Origin: Chryseobacterium sp. S0630 | Lineage (GTDB): Bacteria; Bacteroidota; Bacteroidia; Flavobacteriales; Weeksellaceae | DNA: 64,000 nucleotides | Assembly (NCBI RefSeq): GCF_024158915.1 | Contig: NZ_JAMZGF010000005.1 | Location: forward strand, 89,806 to 153,805 | Direction of reading: 5' to 3' | Part shown: positions 49,977 to 59,530 of the stretch, one piece after another | Layout of the letters: each line of letters begins with the position of its first letter | Numbering within the stretch: the first letter of the stretch is position 1 | Notes under the pieces: model-generated | Told to the model about the DNA's origin: nothing | The model's database searches: none | What the model saw: the letters and a program-made list of their open reading frames with translations, nothing else | Program-made: the position numbers and the translations under genes

Positions 49977-50804
49977 ATGAACCTCAACGATCTTCAAAAT
50001 ATAAGCAACGGTTTTAAAAACACACAGAGAATGCCTGTTTTATTTCTTGGACATGGTTCACCAATGAATGCCATTGAAGAGAATCAATTTGTACAGGGTT
50101 TCCGGAAAGCAGCTACAGAAATTCCAAAACCTAATGCAATTCTTTGTATTTCTGCCCACTGGTATACAGACGGAACTTTTGTAACCGCTATGGATATGCC
50201 GAAAACCATCCATGATTTTTATGGTTTTCCAAAAGCACTTTTTGATGTACAGTATCCTGCTCCGGGAAGTCCGGAACTGGCGAGAGAAACAGCGGAATTA
50301 CTTCTTCCTGTAGATGTGGAAGAAGACCACAACTGGGGACTGGATCATGGTGCATGGTCAGTTATCAAACATATGTATCCTGATGCCGATATTCCGGTGA
50401 TCCAGCTGAGTATTGACCATACAAAGCCTCCGCAGTATCATTATGATCTTGCCAAAAGACTCAACAAACTTCGTGAAAAAGGTATTCTTATTATCGGAAG
50501 TGGAAATATTGTTCATAACCTCCGCCTCATCGACTGGAAAAATATAAATACAGTGGGAGCTGGCTGGGACTGGGCAGTGGAAGCCCGTGAAAAAACCAAC
50601 AACTGGTTACTTGACGGTAACTTTCAAAATATTATTGATTATCAGAAACAAGGGACTTTCTTACAATATGCTGTTCCTACACCTGATCATTATCTTCCTC
50701 TACTTTACTCTTTAGGGCTGAAAGATAAGTCCGAAGAGCTTAGTTTATTCAATGACGAGCTTATTGGTGGATCATTGAGTATGACAAGTGTAAGGATAGG
50801 ATAA
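49977..50804 (+). CDS. ygiD: DODA-type extradiol dioxygenase (YgiD-like)
   Basis: A 275-residue class III extradiol dioxygenase of the 4,5-DOPA dioxygenase type. It shows VLFLGHGSPMNAIEEN (metal His), LCISAHWYTDGTFV, DHNWGLDHGAWSVIKHMYP and IIGSGNIVHNLR, the usual His ligands and acid/base His. Likely an NAD-independent cytosolic enzyme on catechols. The N-terminal 17 residues are not in the core domain and the start could lie slightly downstream. Confidence 0.92.
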   Translation: MNLNDLQNISNGFKNTQRMPVLFLGHGSPMNAIEENQFVQGFRKAATEIPKPNAILCISAHWYTDGTFVTAMDMPKTIHDFYGFPKALFDVQYPAPGSPELARETAELLLPVDVEEDHNWGLDHGAWSVIKHMYPDADIPVIQLSIDHTKPPQYHYDLAKRLNKLREKGILIIGSGNIVHNLRLIDWKNINTVGAGWDWAVEAREKTNNWLLDGNFQNIIDYQKQGTFLQYAVPTPDHYLPLLYSLGLKDKSEELSLFNDELIGGSLSMTSVRIG

Positions 50805-50824
50805 TCTAATCTATATTACAATAA

Positions 50825-50866
50825 AAAAGGAAATACCTCAGCTGAGATATTTCCTTTTCTTTTTTA
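50825..50866. terminator. bidirectional intrinsic terminator
   Basis: AAAAGGAAATA (50825-50835) and TATTTCCTTTT (50848-50858) pair around a CTCAGCTGAG palindrome, between convergent genes. Confidence 0.85.
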
Positions 50867-50878
50867 TGGAATTATTAT

Positions 50879-52360
50879 TTATTGTACCGCTTTCAGAACA
50901 TTGATGTTTCCGTAGCCATAGCTTGAATTTACATTTGGATAGTAGGTAGCAGACTGTCTCATTTTATTCAGTACCTGATCTCTTGTCCATGATGGATTTT
51001 TAGCCCAAACCAAAGCGGCAATTCCTGCTGTAGCTGCTGTAGCCACTGAAGAACCACCTACATAATCTGCCTGACCATTATAATAGCTCAATACAGGAAC
51101 AGTATTCCCTGAAGGTCTCTCCATCTGAAAAGTAAAATCAATCTGACTTCCCGAGTGGCACACATCACATTTCTGATTGGAAGTATTTTCTTTTACTCCT
51201 GTTATCGCCTGAGTTTCCGGCATTGATGCAGGGAAAATGACTCCGACAAAACTAGTGAAACTGGTTGAAGTACCACCTGCACAGAAGATCAGCTTTCCTT
51301 TAGAATAAGCATATTTAACCCCATCTTCAATTTTTCCGACGGAGAAGATATGTCCCATTGACATAGAGATGATTTTTACACTGGTATTGTTACCCAATTC
51401 TGTGAAAGCCGTTTTTACAGCAGTCTGTTCACTGGAAGTTTCAAGAACAACATTTTCTGCAGCTCTGTAGGCAATAAGATTGGCATTATAAGCTACTCCT
51501 ACAGGTAATCCTGCATTATTTCTTGGTGCTGCCATTACGGAAGCCATTTTTGTTCCGTGTCCACACTGATCTCCGGATCCATCTGAATTATATACTCCGT
51601 ATTTACTGATCGTTCTTCCTGAAGAAGCTCCATTATTAAAACTTCCTCCCAACAAAGTCTGTTCAGGAGAAACTCCTGTATCAATAAGTCCTATTGTAAC
51701 ACCTGCACCTGTACTGTAGCTCCATGCATCAGGAATATTATGCTTAGCAAAAGCCCAAGGTATTTTTGCACTTGGTGTCGTTGAAGTATAGTCTGCAGTA
51801 CTTAAGGTAGATGATGAGAACCCACATCCTGACGAGCCACTTCCTGAAGATTTTGCAGCTGCATTATATTGAGCTTCAAATTCAAAATAATGATAGTCTG
51901 CCGGCTCTACATATCGGATGTTTTTCATTTGTCGGAGCGCGGAAACAGTTTCCTCATTTTCTATCACAACATCCATCTGATTAAGATATTGATCTGAAAG
52001 AAGAAGAAAATTTCTTTCGTCTTTTCCTTCATATTTTTTGATTACAGAAAGAACTTCCTTTTCAATATCGTTGCTGTTTGGAGATTTACTTCTGTCGAAG
52101 TCATCTTTAGAAGCTCCAAAACCGATAGAGACCATTTTATTTCCACGGAAAATAGCACTCCATACAAAATGATCGGATTCATTCTTCCAATTGAAAGTAC
52201 CGTCCGTTTTAATCGCCTGATTGATCCTTTCGTTGATCTGTTTTGCAGTCAATGGATCTTTCTGAGCCATTTCGGTTTTTACATTTTCGTTCTGAAGTTC
52301 TTCTCTTGAGCAAGAGTTTAAAGCAAAAAATATTGCTAATAGGAATACAGTTTTTTTCAT
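50879..52360 (-). CDS. S8 subtilisin-like serine protease lipoprotein
   Basis: A 493-residue lipoprotein (ALNSC, Cys17). An N-terminal I9-like propeptide region is followed by the S8 catalytic domain: Asp227 in GLIDTG, His268 in CGHGT and Ser438 in GGSSVATA. A CDVCHSG pair of cysteines (398, 401) and Cys179 suggest metal or disulfide use. The usual oxyanion-hole Asn (AxGN) appears as CAGGTS near 360-365 (see findings). Likely acts at the cell surface. Minus strand, single gene. Confidence 0.9.
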   Translation of the reverse strand: MKKTVFLLAIFFALNSCSREELQNENVKTEMAQKDPLTAKQINERINQAIKTDGTFNWKNESDHFVWSAIFRGNKMVSIGFGASKDDFDRSKSPNSNDIEKEVLSVIKKYEGKDERNFLLLSDQYLNQMDVVIENEETVSALRQMKNIRYVEPADYHYFEFEAQYNAAAKSSGSGSSGCGFSSSTLSTADYTSTTPSAKIPWAFAKHNIPDAWSYSTGAGVTIGLIDTGVSPEQTLLGGSFNNGASSGRTISKYGVYNSDGSGDQCGHGTKMASVMAAPRNNAGLPVGVAYNANLIAYRAAENVVLETSSEQTAVKTAFTELGNNTSVKIISMSMGHIFSVGKIEDGVKYAYSKGKLIFCAGGTSTSFTSFVGVIFPASMPETQAITGVKENTSNQKCDVCHSGSQIDFTFQMERPSGNTVPVLSYYNGQADYVGGSSVATAATAGIAALVWAKNPSWTRDQVLNKMRQSATYYPNVNSSYGYGNINVLKAVQ

Positions 52361-52451
52361 ATGTTATAATTTTGGTTGAGGCCACAATATAACACTTTAA
52401 CGGGAATTAAAAATTGAAAAAAAATGAATTTAGCATTACATGAATATTAAA

Positions 52452-52898
52452 TTACAATACTTTCCCGTAGCACACACTTTGCTCTATTCCAACGTATTGT
52501 CCATAATTGGGTATTTGATAAAAACCTCTTTTTTGATAAACTGAGATGGCACTTTTAAGATCCCTGGAAGTTTCCAAAACAGCTTTTGTAAAGTTCAATT
52601 CTGTTGCCCAACTTTCAAGTTCTTTTACAATGGTGGAACCTAGTCCTTTCTTTCTGAATTCCGGATGGGTAAACATTCTTTTAATTTCTACAGTATCTTC
52701 TGAAAATGGTTTGAATGCTCCGCAGGCTGCGGGAATATCATCTATATAAGCTACGACACAGTTTTTGATGGTATCTATTGTATTGAACTGAGCAAAGAAG
52801 TCATCATTTTCACCATTATGTTCAGACAAAGTGGCATCGAGGAGTTTTACAAGGTCCTGAAAATCTTTATTAGTGGAATCTGTTCTGAGGATATGCAT
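52452..52898 (-). CDS. GNAT family N-acetyltransferase
   Basis: A 148-residue acetyltransferase. VEIKRMFTHPEFRKKGLGSTIVKELESWA (about 73-101) contains the acetyl-CoA-binding RxxGxG/A motif, and KAVLETSRDLKSAISVYQKRGF the C-terminal core. Substrate unknown. Minus strand, between hutH and the subtilase; hutH ends at its own terminator upstream. Confidence 0.9.
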   Translation of the reverse strand: MHILRTDSTNKDFQDLVKLLDATLSEHNGENDDFFAQFNTIDTIKNCVVAYIDDIPAACGAFKPFSEDTVEIKRMFTHPEFRKKGLGSTIVKELESWATELNFTKAVLETSRDLKSAISVYQKRGFYQIPNYGQYVGIEQSVCYGKVL

Positions 52899-52980
52899 TT
52901 TTATTTGATTAAAAGATGAATGTGGATAGAATCAAACCTTATAGATAGGTTTAAACCCAGCCATTATTTAGTAGAAAACA

Positions 52981-53002
52981 AAAAAGCTCCCTTTCGGAAG
53001 CC
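52981..53002 (-). terminator. intrinsic terminator of hutH
   Basis: On the minus strand GCTTCC-GAAA-GGGAGC (52987-53002) is followed by six T. Confidence 0.75.
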
Positions 53003-53017
53003 TTTATTTTATTTGGA

Positions 53018-54505
53018 TTAGTTGACAACAAATTTTCTTTCGTTAATTAACTCAGCAATTGCGAGCATATCTTTACCGATCAGTCTGTCATCTTCCAGCT
53101 TGGCAACTTTAGAACGAAGAATAGCAAAGTTTTCTTCAATTACTTTAGAGCATTTCGCCGGTCTTCTGAATTCCAGTCCCTGAGCTGCAAACATCAACTC
53201 AACAGAAAGAATGTTCACAAGGTTTCCAAGAACCTGATTGAATTTTCTTCCTGAAATACTTCCCATAGAAACATGATCTTCCTGTCCTAAACTTGTTGGA
53301 ATAGAGTCTGCTGATGCAGGGAAACATAATGTTTTGTTCTCTGTAACCAACGCTGCTGAGGTATACTGAGGAATCATAAATCCGGAATTCAATCCTGAGC
53401 TTTCCGTTAATAATCTCGGAAGTCCATATTTTCCTTCTAATAATAAGTAACTTCTTCTGTCTGAAATATTCCCCAATTCCGCAGCTGCTAATGTAGCATA
53501 ATCTAAAGGCAACGCCATTAGCTGTCCGTGGAAGTTTCCACCTGAAATAGATTCTTCAGCGCTTAGGACAATCGGATTATCTGTTACAGAGTTCAATTCT
53601 GTTTCTGCCATTCCTTTAAGATGCTCAAAAGCATTTCTGCTGGCTCCGTGAACCTGTGGTACACATCTCATGGAATAAGGATCCTGAACTCTCTCACAAT
53701 CTTCATGAGCTTTCATATTTTCGGATCCCTTTAAGAACTTAAGCATTCTTGCCGCCACTTTTTTACTGCCTTCGAAAGGTCTGATCTCGTGAAGTTCCTT
53801 TTTAAATGGGCTTGCTGATCCTCTGTACGCTTCAAGACTCATAGCAGCTGTCATATCAGCAAGGTCTAATAAGTATTCAAATTTTTCAAGTCCTTTGATC
53901 GCATGAGCAAGGATAAACTGCGTACCATTGATTAATCCCAATCCTTCTTTTGGACCTAAAGCTAATGGTTCAAGGTCATGTTTTTTCAAAACCTCCATGG
54001 TATCAGAAACCTGATCACCTTCCCAAACTTGTCCTAAACCAAGTAAAGGCAGTACAAGATGTGCTAAGGGAGCAAGGTCTCCTGATGCTCCTACAGATCC
54101 CTGTTCAGGAACTACAGGAATGATATCTTTCTCAAGCATCAGAATCATTCTTTCAATCACTTCCAGGGAAACTCCTGAAAATCCTTTCGAAAGCGCATGT
54201 ACTTTGGCAATCATCATAATCTTGGAAAGCTCTTTATCAATGGGCTTCCCTACACCTACCGCATGAGAAATGATAAGGTTGTATTGTAACTGAGCGGTTT
54301 CGTCTGCTGAAATTTTAGTATCACACAATGGTCCGAATCCTGTATTGATTCCATATACACATCTGTCTGACTCTACTATTTTCTGTACGTTTTTCTGAGA
54401 TTTTAAAATTTGTTCTTTTGCTGCTTTGTTTAGCTTGGCTTTATTAGGTTTTTTACATATTTCCAGAACATCATGGAAAGTAAAAACATCTACTCCGTAT
54501 ATCAT
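53018..54505 (-). CDS. hutH: histidine ammonia-lyase
   Basis: Deaminates histidine to urocanate. 495 residues: GINTGFGPL, the MIO-forming GSVGASGDLAPLAH (Ala-Ser-Gly near 143-145), and QDPYSMRCVPQVHGASR identify the aromatic lyase family; the sequence LGPKEGLGLINGTQ follows. Other hut genes are not adjacent, so the pathway is dispersed or the enzyme has another role. HutH versus a tyrosine lyase is not settled by the visible motifs, though His specificity is more likely. Confidence 0.88.
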   Translation of the reverse strand: MIYGVDVFTFHDVLEICKKPNKAKLNKAAKEQILKSQKNVQKIVESDRCVYGINTGFGPLCDTKISADETAQLQYNLIISHAVGVGKPIDKELSKIMMIAKVHALSKGFSGVSLEVIERMILMLEKDIIPVVPEQGSVGASGDLAPLAHLVLPLLGLGQVWEGDQVSDTMEVLKKHDLEPLALGPKEGLGLINGTQFILAHAIKGLEKFEYLLDLADMTAAMSLEAYRGSASPFKKELHEIRPFEGSKKVAARMLKFLKGSENMKAHEDCERVQDPYSMRCVPQVHGASRNAFEHLKGMAETELNSVTDNPIVLSAEESISGGNFHGQLMALPLDYATLAAAELGNISDRRSYLLLEGKYGLPRLLTESSGLNSGFMIPQYTSAALVTENKTLCFPASADSIPTSLGQEDHVSMGSISGRKFNQVLGNLVNILSVELMFAAQGLEFRRPAKCSKVIEENFAILRSKVAKLEDDRLIGKDMLAIAELINERKFVVN

Positions 54506-54635
54506 TTCTAAAAAATTTCCTTAAAATTACGCATTTAACAATAATTGGAAAAGCTAAATTTCAATCTTCTATATTTTTATAAAACAAGCGAAATAATTTA
54601 CTACTTTTAGCCTCGAAAATTAAAAACAATAATAC

Positions 54636-55397
54636 ATGAGACTGAAAACTCTACTACTTGCTGTATGTGTAGCAAGCACAACTGCTTTCGCGCAGAAAGT
54701 AAAATACTCTAAAGAGGACATCAAAAAAATGGAAACTTACCTTTTTAATGAAGGTTTTAATACTCCATCTCCTAAGAAAACATCTACCATTATCTTAAAA
54801 GACGGAACAAGCTACAAAGGTTTCTGTAATAAGATTGAAACCAAAAAAGGGCAGATCTACGAAGTTGCTATCAAAGACAGTGTGACCAAAAAGAATGCTA
54901 CTTTCAATGCTGATCAGATCAATGAGATGTATGTGTATCCAAGCAATGCAGAGAAGATTGCAAAAGTGGCAAAATACATGGGGAATATCAGAAACTTCGG
55001 AACTAAGAAGTTGACAAAAAACACCAACAATGACAGAATTTATTTTGTAAATCAGACTGTTTCTTTAAAGAACAAAAAAGATGATAAGGAATTTCTGATG
55101 CAGGTTATCAATCCAGGTTTTGATGATATTATTTCGGTATACCACGATCCCAGAGCCAAAGAAACAACAGGTTTTTCTGTAATGGGATCCCCACAGCTTG
55201 GAGGAGGAGTTATCAAATCTTATTATGTAAAAAAGGGCAACAAGGTAATGTGGCTGCATAAAGATGATTTTGAAGACAATTATGATTTTCTATTTGGAGA
55301 CAATCAGGATTTCATGAAAAAATATCCTAAGAACTCTGTAGAATGGGATTACTTCAGTTTTCTTGTAAGTGAATATACTGCAATGGCAAACGGATAA
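54636..55397 (+). CDS. secreted hypothetical protein
   Basis: A 253-residue protein with a signal peptide (LLLAVCVASTTAFAQ). The mature part has STIILKDGTSYKGFCNKIETKKGQIYEV, an LDGS-like beta repeat, then NATFNADQINEMYVYP and PQLGGGVIKSYYVKKGNKVMW. No family is recognised. It is divergent from hutH and followed by its own terminator. TACTTTTA near 54602 is a weak -7. Confidence 0.65.
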   Translation: MRLKTLLLAVCVASTTAFAQKVKYSKEDIKKMETYLFNEGFNTPSPKKTSTIILKDGTSYKGFCNKIETKKGQIYEVAIKDSVTKKNATFNADQINEMYVYPSNAEKIAKVAKYMGNIRNFGTKKLTKNTNNDRIYFVNQTVSLKNKKDDKEFLMQVINPGFDDIISVYHDPRAKETTGFSVMGSPQLGGGVIKSYYVKKGNKVMWLHKDDFEDNYDFLFGDNQDFMKKYPKNSVEWDYFSFLVSEYTAMANG

Positions 55398-55417
55398 AAT
55401 ACTTTGAACCATAAAAT

Positions 55418-55446
55418 AAAACCTGTAGAGCCATCTGCAGGTTTTT
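55418..55446 (+). terminator. intrinsic terminator
   Basis: AAAACCTG (55418-55425) and CAGGTTTT (55438-55445) with a following T-rich run. Confidence 0.75.
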
Positions 55447-55471
55447 CTTTTTTAAATAGGGAAAGTTTCCT

Positions 55472-55479
55472 TAATTTTG
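55472..55479 (+). promoter_or_regulatory. -7 box of uvrC (TAATTTTG)
   Basis: TAATTTTG, 4 bases before the uvrC ATG at 55484; the transcript would be leaderless or nearly so. Confidence 0.45.
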
Positions 55480-55483
55480 TTAT

Positions 55484-57277
55484 ATGAATCCTTCTTTAGA
55501 ACTACAGCTCAAAACCTTACCATCCGAACCCGGTGTTTATCGTTATTACGATAAAAACGAACAGCTTTTGTATGTTGGGAAAGCTAAAAATCTTAAAAAG
55601 AGGGTTCTCTCTTATTTCAACAAAAACCTTTCCGGATACAGGATCAAAATAATGGTCAGCAAAATCCAGCGGCTGGAAACGACGATTGTAAACAGTGAGT
55701 ATGATGCCCTATTATTGGAAAATAACCTGATTAAAGAGCATCAGCCGTTTTATAATGTCATGCTGAAGGATGATAAAACTTATCCATGGATCTGCATCAA
55801 AAATGAAGATTTCCCAAGAATTTTCCTGACAAGAAATGTCATAAAAGACGGATCAGAATATTACGGTCCTTATGCAAAAGTACGTCCTGCAAAAATATTA
55901 CTGGATACCATAAAACATATTTATAAGCTTAGAACCTGTAACCTGAATCTTTCTCCATCTAAAATTGCGGATGGAAAATATAAGGTCTGCCTGGAATACC
56001 ACATCAAAAACTGTGAAGGGCCATGTGAAGATCTTGAAAGTAAGGAAGATTATGACGAAAAAATAGATGCCATCCGTGGAATTATCAAAGGGGATTTCCG
56101 GAAAGCAAAAGATTACCTGGTGAATCAGATGATGAAACTGGCTTCCAACCTGAAGTTTGAAGAGGCTCAGATCATTAAGGAAAGACTGGATATTCTTGAA
56201 GATTATCAGGCTAAAAACACAGTTGTTAATCCGAATATTGATGATGTGGATGTTTTCGGAATGACCAGTGACGAAACCGCAGCATATGTCAATTTCTTTA
56301 AGATAAGAAACGGAAATATCATCCAGAGTTTTACCACAGAAATCAAAAAGATTCTTGAGGAAACCGATGAAGACATTATGGAAGAAGCTTTGATAGAGAT
56401 TCGCCAAAAGTTTTCTTCAGATTCTAAAGAAGTTCTCTTACCCTTTCATTTGTCTGTAGAAATTCCCAATGTAAAACTGATTGTTCCAAAAGTTGGAGAC
56501 AAAAAAAGAATTGTAGAGCTTTCTGAAAAAAATGCAAAAGAATACCGTCTGGAAAAGCTGAAGCAGGTTCAGATTGTAGATCCTGAAAGGCATACCAACA
56601 GAATCATGGCTGAAATGCAGAAACTTCTGAGAATGCCGGTAGAACCAAGACATATTGAAGGTTTTGATAACTCAAATATTCAGGGAACCAATCCCGTGTC
56701 TGCCTGTGTTGTTTTTAAAGATGGAAAACCGAGTAAAGCAGATTACAGAATTTTCCATCCTAAAACGGTAGAAGGGCCAAATGATTTTGCAACCATGGAA
56801 GAGGTCATCTACCGCCGTTACAAAAGAATGCTTGATGAAGGAGAAAGTCTTCCCCAGCTGATTCTGATAGATGGAGGAAAAGGGCAACTCTCTTCTGCTG
56901 TCAAAAGCCTGAGGTTATTAGGTCTGTACGGAAAAATTACCATTGTAGGGATCGCCAAGAGGCTGGAAGAAATTTTCTTCCCGGAAGATCCTATTCCGTT
57001 ATATCTCGATAAAAAATCTGAAACATTGAAAATCCTTCAGCGTGTACGTGATGAAGCCCACCGATTTGGAGTAAAACATCACAGAACGAGAAGGAAAAAT
57101 TCTACTATAAAATCTGAGCTGGAAGAAATTCCCGGTGTGGGAGAAAAAACTATTGAATTACTCCTGTCTAAACTGAAGTCTGTAAAACGTATCAAAGAAG
57201 CTAATCTGGAAACCCTGGAAGAAATTCTAGGTAAGAGTAAGGCTAAGGTAATTTGGGAGTTTTTTAATGCTAATTAA
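55484..57277 (+). CDS. uvrC: excinuclease ABC subunit C
   Basis: A 597-residue nucleotide-excision repair endonuclease. Domains in order: GIY-YIG (PSEPGVYRYYDKNEQLLYVGKAKNLKKRV, 14-42), a Cys-rich part (CNLN..CLEYHIKNCEGPC), UVR motif (about 208-235), the RNase H-like 5' nuclease (GFDNSNIQGTNPVSACVVF, LILIDGGKGQL) and C-terminal helix-hairpin-helix (IPGVGEKTIELLLSK). All catalytic regions are intact. A -7 box lies only 4 bases before the start. Confidence 0.97.
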   Translation: MNPSLELQLKTLPSEPGVYRYYDKNEQLLYVGKAKNLKKRVLSYFNKNLSGYRIKIMVSKIQRLETTIVNSEYDALLLENNLIKEHQPFYNVMLKDDKTYPWICIKNEDFPRIFLTRNVIKDGSEYYGPYAKVRPAKILLDTIKHIYKLRTCNLNLSPSKIADGKYKVCLEYHIKNCEGPCEDLESKEDYDEKIDAIRGIIKGDFRKAKDYLVNQMMKLASNLKFEEAQIIKERLDILEDYQAKNTVVNPNIDDVDVFGMTSDETAAYVNFFKIRNGNIIQSFTTEIKKILEETDEDIMEEALIEIRQKFSSDSKEVLLPFHLSVEIPNVKLIVPKVGDKKRIVELSEKNAKEYRLEKLKQVQIVDPERHTNRIMAEMQKLLRMPVEPRHIEGFDNSNIQGTNPVSACVVFKDGKPSKADYRIFHPKTVEGPNDFATMEEVIYRRYKRMLDEGESLPQLILIDGGKGQLSSAVKSLRLLGLYGKITIVGIAKRLEEIFFPEDPIPLYLDKKSETLKILQRVRDEAHRFGVKHHRTRRKNSTIKSELEEIPGVGEKTIELLLSKLKSVKRIKEANLETLEEILGKSKAKVIWEFFNAN

Positions 57278-57680
57278 TGATCTGACATAGCACAATAGTT
57301 CGATTTCCACAGATAAAAGTTTTTTTTTCGGTAAGATTTCATTGGAATTTACCATTTTATCAAAATGGGACAAAAACCAAAATTCCTTTTAATACAAAAC
57401 AAACACAACAATAAAAAGCACAAATAAATAAATATTTTATTAAAAAATATTATTATATGTATTTTTTTCATAAATTAGAGTTATCAACTAATAACAATAA
57501 TACTATGAAAATTTCACTCATTTTATAAATACTTCCACCATCTTATTTAGATTATGAATGGTTAGATTACCTTCCATATCTATAGGATAGTATTTTCGAA
57601 AAAAATGAAAAACACATCAACATATATATTATAAAAGGCTCTTTTTCAAGAGCCTTTTGTACTTATTTATTTTTATTTGA
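57278..57680. other. AT-rich intergenic gap
   Basis: No gene is seen. It contains a hairpin CCATTTT-ATC-AAAATGG (57352-57368) without a U-tract, a short start-like reading MKISLIL (57505-57528) that stops at codon 8, and the terminator at 57633. Confidence 0.6.
57633..57658 (-). terminator. intrinsic terminator
   Basis: AAAAGGCTCTT (57633-57643) pairs perfectly with AAGAGCCTTTT (57648-57658); serves the minus-strand genes ending at 57681. Confidence 0.85.
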
Positions 57681-58424
57681 TTATTTTGCGGCAAAAACTT
57701 CTTTCGCATATCTTCCATCTGTCTGTGGAAGATCTATTACAATATTCCCATTTTCAAAATATCCGATCGTTGTATTTCCATCAGCCATTTTTACAAGGAA
57801 AACAGAATTTTTTGAAGTTGCTTTGAAAATAGCAAATGGTACTGAGCTACCAGACTTTGCCAAAATAAACTGGCTAGGATCAATCTGTATTTTCTGAAGA
57901 TCCAGTTTCCCGTTCGAGTAATTACTCGCCTCCGGAGTTGTTGTAGACGCTACAGATACCACAGGGTCAGGAGATGTATGTTGAGCACTATTATTAGATG
58001 CAGGTAATAACGCAGCGGGATTGGAAGCCGGTACTTTTATCAAAGCCTGCTTCAATGCTTCGCCAAGTCCTTCTTCAAATTCTTTAATATTTGAACTCCC
58101 TTTAGATTCCAGTATCAAATTGTTATTACAATCTTTAAATTGCAATATCAGTTTATTTTTAAATATATTTTTATCATTTAGAACATCTGCTGTAACCACA
58201 TTACAATAATTGGTTTTGGCTTCAGATGGCCAGTTATCTTTAATAATAGGAAGAATTATATATTTTCTTTCTGTCAGAGCTTTAAGAAAAGAGTTTTTCA
58301 ATCCGTAATCTCCGCTGAAAGTCTGAAATTTTTCGGGAACTGCAACATATTTATAATCCGAAACCTTTTGTGCGAAAGCTATTGTTGAGCAAACAACCAT
58401 CACCAATATTGATAACTTTTTCAT
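57681..58424 (-). CDS. secreted hypothetical protein
   Basis: A 247-residue protein with a signal peptide (MKKLSILVMVVCSTIAFAQ). A first domain (YKYVAVPEKFQTFSGDYGLKNSFLKAL to KQALIKV, about 20-130) is joined by a Ser/Thr/Pro/Ala linker to a second with QFILAKSGSSVPFAIFKATS and the ending FAAK. It starts 10 bases after the PorV-like gene and is probably co-transcribed with it. Function unknown; a T9SS or envelope role is inferred only from context. Confidence 0.65.
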   Translation of the reverse strand: MKKLSILVMVVCSTIAFAQKVSDYKYVAVPEKFQTFSGDYGLKNSFLKALTERKYIILPIIKDNWPSEAKTNYCNVVTADVLNDKNIFKNKLILQFKDCNNNLILESKGSSNIKEFEEGLGEALKQALIKVPASNPAALLPASNNSAQHTSPDPVVSVASTTTPEASNYSNGKLDLQKIQIDPSQFILAKSGSSVPFAIFKATSKNSVFLVKMADGNTTIGYFENGNIVIDLPQTDGRYAKEVFAAK

Positions 58425-58434
58425 TTTTATAATT

Positions 58435-59517
58435 TTAATCGTTTCTAAATGCTCCCATATCCAGTTTTAATGAGAAGAAATTGGAATAGAAATTAGATCC
58501 GCCAATTCCTGAATTCGTAATTGCATAATCCAGTGTAAGTCCTCTATATCTGATCCCAAGACCTGCACTCGGCTGGAAAGAAACTTTTCTTTTAAGGTCT
58601 TCTATATCTGTAATAGACTGGAATCTATTGATCCCCAATCTCACAAAAATCATTTTCTGATATCCCAGTTCAGCTCCTGCATAGGGACTGATACTGGCAA
58701 AATCTGTTGAAATTAATGATGCTGTTTTAGCAAAATCAACATTGATACCTGCTTCCGGTAATACATACACACTGCTATTGATTTCGAATAGCTTGCTGGC
58801 ACCTACATTCAGCTTCGGCATTGTAAGTTCAAGTTTATCTTTAGGAGCAGGGTTAAATTCTTCCCCGTTTACAACAGTAGAAAGTTCTTTCTGATTAATC
58901 GTCCAGAAGTTTACAGTAGTCGTAATATCTCTCACCATACCTCCGAATTTCCATCCGTTATCTGCTTTATAAATTGCTCCCACATCGAAACCAAAACCAT
59001 AACCATTTGCAAATTTACCTACATTTCTATAAACAATTTTAGCATTCACCCCAACATCCAATTTTGGATTTCCTCCCGGTCTGAAAGCATAAGAAAGAAT
59101 AGCAGCATAATCGGATTGGGAGAACTTGGTAATTTTATCATAATCGATATTCCCTTCAGAATCGATCATTTGGGTAGTATTTAAAATATTGTCAACTCCA
59201 AGCCTTACTACCGAAACCCCAAAAACACCTTCTTCAAGTACTTTTGCATAGGCCAGATAGTCATATTTTGCAATGGATTCAAAGTATTCCGCATGCATTG
59301 CAGCTCCTTGCCAATCTCTTTCGACTGACATTAAACCTGCAGGGTTCCACATTGGAGAATATACGTCATCCTGGTTGGTAATTACTGCTCCTCCCATGGC
59401 AAGTCCTCTTGCTCCGGCTCCGATATTTAAGAATTCATTGGAATATTTCCTGATAATCTGAGATTGAGAAAGCCCAAACAGCAGTGAAAATGCAAGTAAA
59501 AAATATTTTTTCATCAT
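58435..59517 (-). CDS. PorV/PorQ-family outer-membrane protein
   Basis: A 360-residue beta-barrel protein. Signal peptide ends near GLSQSQ; mature sequence begins IIRKYSNEFLNIGAGARGLAMGGA, then SPMWNPAGL, the opening pattern of the PorV (UPF0164) family, which shuttles type IX secretion cargo or helps attach it. PorV2-like naming would fit but is not proven. Two ATG codons are in tandem at the start. The downstream 247-residue gene and the upstream EamA gene (13 bases away) are close on the same strand. Confidence 0.82.
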   Translation of the reverse strand: MMKKYFLLAFSLLFGLSQSQIIRKYSNEFLNIGAGARGLAMGGAVITNQDDVYSPMWNPAGLMSVERDWQGAAMHAEYFESIAKYDYLAYAKVLEEGVFGVSVVRLGVDNILNTTQMIDSEGNIDYDKITKFSQSDYAAILSYAFRPGGNPKLDVGVNAKIVYRNVGKFANGYGFGFDVGAIYKADNGWKFGGMVRDITTTVNFWTINQKELSTVVNGEEFNPAPKDKLELTMPKLNVGASKLFEINSSVYVLPEAGINVDFAKTASLISTDFASISPYAGAELGYQKMIFVRLGINRFQSITDIEDLKRKVSFQPSAGLGIRYRGLTLDYAITNSGIGGSNFYSNFFSLKLDMGAFRND

Positions 59518-59530
59518 ATAAATTTGATGC

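Noticed and set aside
57505..57600. Start-like MKISLIL reading that stops at codon 8
   Set aside because: It is in AT-rich DNA, and the frame beyond the stop is only 18 codons; it is too short to call a decayed gene.
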